Below are positions 60,481 through 64,000 of a stretch of 64,000 nucleotides of DNA, piece after piece (position 1 is the first letter of the stretch; each line of letters starts with the position of its first letter). The notes under the pieces are model-generated. The model did no database searches. It saw only the letters and a program-made list of their open reading frames with translations, and had not been told where the DNA came from. The translations under genes were made by a program, and so were the position numbers. The stretch is from CBDDKZ01 sp965230415. GTDB taxonomy: Bacteria; Bacteroidota; Bacteroidia; Cytophagales; JAAEPT01. The stretch covers positions 4,278,001-4,342,000 of the forward strand of contig CBDDKZ010000005.1 of NCBI GenBank assembly GCA_965230415.1, in the 5' to 3' direction.

Positions 60481-61014
60481 TCATTCTAGCATATCCAATT
60501 TAAGCAAACCTTTCTTACCAGCATAAACACATGCAGAGCTATACCAATAGAATTCCGTTTCATCCACAATTTCGGATTCGACAGGGTTCATATGGATATA
60601 CTGCAATTTTTCTTCTAATAACTTAGCACTATCTAATTGAATTGGGTGATTACCATCTTGCCAAACTTTGTAATGTTTCACATGCTTGATAGTTGCAGCA
60701 GTACCGTTAAAAGCTCTCAACAACCACTCCTTTCTGCTTTCATTCATCAGCTCAATTTCTTTAACCAAGGCTTTTGATGTATGCTTTTTAAAGTCTCTCA
60801 TTATATAACTCAAAGGCACTGATCTACTACTTACAATGACTTGGCATAATAACCCATGCATGAATGTTCAGACCTTTATTTTCTTGGCAGTGTCTTAACG
60901 AGTTTATGACAATATGTTTAGTTCTTTTCTCATGAAAAGGTCTATCCAATGTACAATGGTACAAGTGACAAAATAAATTCCCGCTGGATCGTTGAATTTG
61001 TATTTTTCAGACAT
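60481..61014 (-). pseudogene. REP-associated tyrosine transposase (IS200-like), frameshifted
   Basis: Reads MSEKYKFNDPAGIYFVTCTIVHWID...RKE, then in the next frame RTKHIVINSLRHCQENKGLNIHAWVIMPSH, then in a third frame VSSRSVPLSYIMRDFKKHTSK to NPVESEIVDETEFYWYSSACVYAG. At least two frameshifts break a Y1 transposase. The HIH region is damaged; the C-terminal part carrying the LQYIHMNPVE motif is clear. Flanked by inverted REP-like units. Confidence 0.85.
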
Positions 61015-61090
61015 TAATAAACTTTTATTGCTATCTAATTTAATACATACAATATCATTTATTCGTGCTTTAAACGCTTAAATTTGGTTG

Positions 61091-61129
61091 TTAGGCACGC
61101 GTTTCCGTTGCTCTCAAACGCGCGCCATT
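61091..61129. repeat. REP-like inverted unit, right
   Basis: Contains CTCAAACGCGCGCCATT, the exact 17-bp reverse complement of the left unit at 60433-60449, plus an outer TTAGGCACGCGTTTCCG that matches the other end. Hairpin GCGTTT...AAACGC. Confidence 0.75.
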
Positions 61130-61132
61130 CGG

Positions 61133-61175
61133 AATGTATTAATCACAGATTCGTTTATAATGAAACTTATCATAA
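61133..61175 (+). repeat. 43-bp direct repeat, right copy
   Basis: Identical to 60279-60321. Starts 3 bp after the right REP-like unit. Confidence 0.9.
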
Positions 61176-61221
61176 GAGGCCTTTTATGAAAACACACAGG
61201 TGCCAATTATACCGTGTTGTA

Positions 61222-62709
61222 TTAGCGGTGTTTATCAGGGAATAATACCATGTCCTGCTGAAGAAGCCTCAAGCGGTCATCCGGAATGGTATCGCTGGTA
61301 CTACGCTCATAAAGGTCATAAAGGTTGAGTTGGATATTACTTTTTGTATATAGGGGGCTAAGGTCTATATCCCAACCTTTTTTAATCAGGAAATAAGGTC
61401 GTTCAAGTGGTTTAAACGGATCTACATTGATATAGGCGTATCGGTACAGGTAACCATGGAGGCCGAGGTCATCACGAACCGAAGGGTGTGCTGCCAGCGC
61501 ACTGTGCGGTTTGATAATAGCTATGAGTTTGTCTATATCTTCTATTTTGGCTTTATCCCTACCTATTTTCCCCATGAAGATCACATGTAAAATAATGCTT
61601 GCCATTAATAGACTTACAGCAATAGGCTTCAAAAATTTCGAATGAGCCAATCGTTCTTGAAAACTGTTGAGGAGTAAATTAATTCTGGCGAGTATAAAGT
61701 GTGCGAAAGCCAGTGTAAAGAAAGGGTAAGCGCAAATGAGGTAGAATCCTCGTTGCTTTTTAGAGATCATAAAAGGGAAAACACCCGCCAGGGCAATTGC
61801 CAGAAACAAAAAGGCCCAGCCTGCGACTTTTTCGGGAGAATGTTTCTTTCGGGTCATTAAATAAGTAAGAAGCATGAATACAAAGGATATCGAAAGCTCC
61901 TGAAAAACAAAGCCCAAGATATTTGTCCTGCTATCGACGGTTTCAACTTTATTTAAACTCTTAAGAAGTTGCTCGTTAAAATATAAGGTGAACATATTAG
62001 CCGCTTCACTATTAAATCTATACCATAACAGAAATGGTAGAAATGTAATAAAACTGACAAAGAGGGTGTCAGTAAGCATATCGGCCCAATTTTTCCTTTT
62101 TAAAATGAGGTAATAAAAAAATGGAGCACATAAAGGGAATAGCGCTACAGGTCCTTTCGTTAATGCTCCACACATAAGGGCCAAACCCGAAAGGGTGAGG
62201 AACAGGAAGCGTTTCGTTTTGGTAGACCTGATGAAGAAATAGACACTTAAACAGGCAAAAGGTGTTACGGTATTTTCCAGCATATTATTGGCTATACCCC
62301 AGGAGACAATAGGAATACAAGACCATAGTAATAAAGGGAGCCAGGCGTGTTTTTTATTTTGTTCTGTCACTGTTTCTTTCCATAGTAAATAGATCGCCCA
62401 GGCACTAAGCAGCGACATCAGCAAAGCATATACACGTTCTACAAAAATGCTGTCCCCAATAAGCTTAAAGAGTACATACTGTAGTCCAAATGCCAATGGC
62501 GGATGCTCGTAGAAATGTGGGTGCTTGGTCGGGGTAAACTCCAGGTGCCAAAAACTACCTATGTCTATCGATAAATTGCGCGAGATGGTCGCATACCACA
62601 GTCCGTCCATGAACATACCTCTGGAGAAAAGATGAGGAGCCAACATAGCGAGAAAAATACCGGCAATAATAAAAAAGAAAGGCCTTGTGTTGACTTGATT
62701 TGTCTTCAT
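61222..62709 (-). CDS. GT39/ArnT-like dolichol- or polyprenol-phosphate sugar transferase
   Basis: 495 residues with about 10-12 transmembrane helices. The first periplasmic loop has RGMFMDGLWYATISRNLS, where D/E residues act in the PMT/ArnT family (usually DE or DD), and HLEFTPTKHPHFYEHPPLAF. Transfers sugar from a lipid carrier to lipid or protein in the envelope. It has a typical C-terminal soluble domain. Substrate unknown. Confidence 0.85.
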   Translation of the reverse strand: MKTNQVNTRPFFFIIAGIFLAMLAPHLFSRGMFMDGLWYATISRNLSIDIGSFWHLEFTPTKHPHFYEHPPLAFGLQYVLFKLIGDSIFVERVYALLMSLLSAWAIYLLWKETVTEQNKKHAWLPLLLWSCIPIVSWGIANNMLENTVTPFACLSVYFFIRSTKTKRFLFLTLSGLALMCGALTKGPVALFPLCAPFFYYLILKRKNWADMLTDTLFVSFITFLPFLLWYRFNSEAANMFTLYFNEQLLKSLNKVETVDSRTNILGFVFQELSISFVFMLLTYLMTRKKHSPEKVAGWAFLFLAIALAGVFPFMISKKQRGFYLICAYPFFTLAFAHFILARINLLLNSFQERLAHSKFLKPIAVSLLMASIILHVIFMGKIGRDKAKIEDIDKLIAIIKPHSALAAHPSVRDDLGLHGYLYRYAYINVDPFKPLERPYFLIKKGWDIDLSPLYTKSNIQLNLYDLYERSTSDTIPDDRLRLLQQDMVLFPDKHR

Positions 62710-62929
62710 ATAATTAGATTGTGCAAATATAAAAAAAATGGAATAACGAGTGCTAAGGAGGGGGGGATTACTATTCGATTTTAGTAATTTAATTTATCCT
62801 GTCAATTTGAAGTGATGACGGCCATTGGCAAAAAAAAAAGTAAAATCGAATCTACCATTGTCGATTTCGTTAGTAGGTACATCAACAATTTTTTAAAAAA
62901 GTTATGTATAAGTTTATTATTTAACAGCG

Positions 62930-63391
62930 ATGTTGCTGCTTTTCAATATTTCTTCCAAAGCTCAGGAAACGCTTGACACCGAAGAATATAAATTTGAGAT
63001 GAGTCTCCCCGAAGGTTTCAAGTATAGCACCAAAGAAGATGGAAGGTTTGGTGTCATGGAAGGTTATGAGACAGTATCAGAAACGTACTTATATGCGGTG
63101 GGTGATCGAGGCACTTGTTCCAAACAGGAAATTTATAACTATGGTGTAAAGCTTAATGGGGTTGGAGAAAACCACTAGCATCCGGAAGAATCTGGGAAAA
63201 ATGAAAATGGCTTCGCCTGGTGGGAAATATACCGCGCATCTCAAGGTAATAAGACGTTATATGCCATCTGCGGGAAAAACGCTTTTCATGAAATTACCTA
63301 GCTCTTTTTCGTTTAGGCCCCTAACGCCGGTTTTACTAACTACGAATCAGATTATAACGCCTGGTTAGAGAGTTGTATGGCTGTTAAATAA
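62930..63391 (+). pseudogene. Small exported protein gene with three in-frame TAG codons
   Basis: The frame MLLLFNISSKAQETLDTEEYKFEMSLPEGFKYSTKEDGRFGVMEGYETVSETYLYAVGDRG is interrupted by TAG at 63176, 63299 and 63314 and otherwise continues without TAA or TGA (HPEESGKNENGFAWWEIYRASQGNKTLYAICGKNAFHEIT; NYESDYNAWLESCMAVK) to a TAA at 63389-63391. The length would be 153 residues. Small secreted protein family, unnamed. A compensating pair of frameshifts could explain the last two TAGs. Confidence 0.6.
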
Positions 63392-63578
63392 TTGAGAAAA
63401 TGTGGGTTTAATGAGGTGATTTTTATCATTAATTTAATTTTTAGTTCTTGTTAATCAGGGACTTATGTTGTGGGTGAATGGCTCAAAGTGTTTGTAGGTT
63501 AAATTCGCCTGTTGGTCTTATAAAGTTTGTCGTTGGTTGAATGGATGGGTTTCCTAACAGAACTATGTCTAAGTTCGT

Positions 63579-63605
63579 AGCGTCGTCTATATGTCGACGC
63601 TTTTT
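63579..63605 (+). terminator. Probable terminator
   Basis: GCGTCG-TCTATATGT-CGACGC followed by TTTTT, 27 bp before the last gene. Confidence 0.7.
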
Positions 63606-63631
63606 ATTTGTCCTACTTAATATTTTTAAAG

Positions 63632-64000
63632 ATGAAAAAGAACCTAGCGATTATGCTACTTTTTATTAGTGCATGGTCATTTTCTCAAGCACAAACTGTC
63701 TGGGAACCACAAAAGTCAACTGGAGAAACGCATTGGCATGCTCAATATGACAAAAAGTTTAACCTTTCTCCGAAACAACAGGCAAAACTTAAAAGAGCAG
63801 CAGGAACGGTGAAATTAGGCTCACCTCTCAAAGAAGCTCCCGGGTATTTTACTTACAATACCTGGTTAATTTCTAATTATGTAGACCAGGATCCTACCTC
63901 AGGTATACAGGATTATAACAATGGTTCACATGCTTATAATGGTCACAGAGGAACCGACTTTGCTACCTGGCCTTTTTCCTGGCGTATGGTGCAAGACGAC
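63632..64000 (+). CDS. Secreted M23-like peptidase, N-terminal part (runs off the window)
   Basis: 123 codons visible. Signal peptide MKKNLAIMLLFISAWSFSQAQ. A propeptide region (WEPQKSTGETHWHAQYDKKFNLSPKQQAKLKRAAGTV) precedes YNTWLISNYVDQDPTSGIQDYNNGSHAYNGHRGTDFATWPFSWRMVQDD, where NGHRGTDF is the first zinc motif (HxGxD) of LytM/M23 endopeptidases. Cell-wall or protein cleavage outside the cell. The rest lies beyond the edge. Confidence 0.8.
   Translation, partial: MKKNLAIMLLFISAWSFSQAQTVWEPQKSTGETHWHAQYDKKFNLSPKQQAKLKRAAGTVKLGSPLKEAPGYFTYNTWLISNYVDQDPTSGIQDYNNGSHAYNGHRGTDFATWPFSWRMVQDD

Noticed and set aside
43147..63391. Genome-wide reassignment of TAG
   Set aside because: TAG is the terminal codon of several intact genes in the window, including IS66 tnpA and tnpB, so at most local read-through is possible.

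Overview
The window reads as chromosome from a Bacteroidota bacterium, probably a flavobacterium- or cytophaga-like marine or soil organism. Evidence: several secreted proteins end in type IX secretion (T9SS) sorting tails, some promoters fit the Bacteroidota TAnnTTTG element, lipoproteins carry short SC/GC lipoboxes, and the methionine synthase is a stand-alone N-terminal domain. No rRNA, tRNA or CRISPR array was seen.

The most notable content is an integron-like cassette system. A tyrosine recombinase at 8166-9293 (minus strand) is followed directly, after its stop codon, by an attI-like site (8126-8165). From there a run of minus-strand cassettes extends leftward to about 1.8 kb, each ending in an attC-like imperfect palindrome. 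Two further attI-like copies without an integrase lie at 29288-29431 and 39164-39307. They are 144 bp long and differ at about 5 positions. Each heads a plus-strand array: 29.4-38.8 kb with six cassettes and a remnant, and 39.3-45.2 kb with four. In most cassettes the first 8-10 bases after the G^TT crossover are the exact reverse complement of the R'' box at the end of the same cassette, as expected for circles made by attC recombination. The layout is inverted relative to classical integrons: attI is on the 3' side of the integrase and cassettes are co-directional with it. The integrase lacks the extra segment typical of IntI between catalytic boxes I and II.

Cargo includes toxin-antitoxin pairs, an ECF sigma factor-ClpP-small protein operon, a ZipA-like lipoprotein, a CrtA-like oxygenase pair, a serpin-like lipoprotein, a T9SS beta-propeller protein, GNAT and SAM methyltransferases, a DMT transporter, and a HEPN-like gene split by an IS66 element with an 8-bp target duplication.

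Between and beside the arrays is ordinary, less AT-rich chromosome. At 9.3-29.1 kb: a zinc-finger gene divergent from the integrase, rhodanese-thioredoxin, a zinc-ribbon/SPFH/DUF6620 operon, a purple-acid-phosphatase-like enzyme, a T9SS beta-helix protein, an ankyrin protein, and several regulator-plus-target pairs (TetR, AraC, Crp). At 45.4-64 kb: HisI, an FAD oxidoreductase, the MetH N-terminal domain, a Crp-SDR pair, a nitrilase-GNAT-HEAT-radical SAM cluster, secreted proteins, a large PQQ-dehydrogenase/PA14/T9SS protein, a decayed REP-associated transposase between 43-bp direct repeats, a GT39 membrane transferase, and the start of an M23-like peptidase. Three otherwise coherent genes are interrupted only by in-frame TAG codons.
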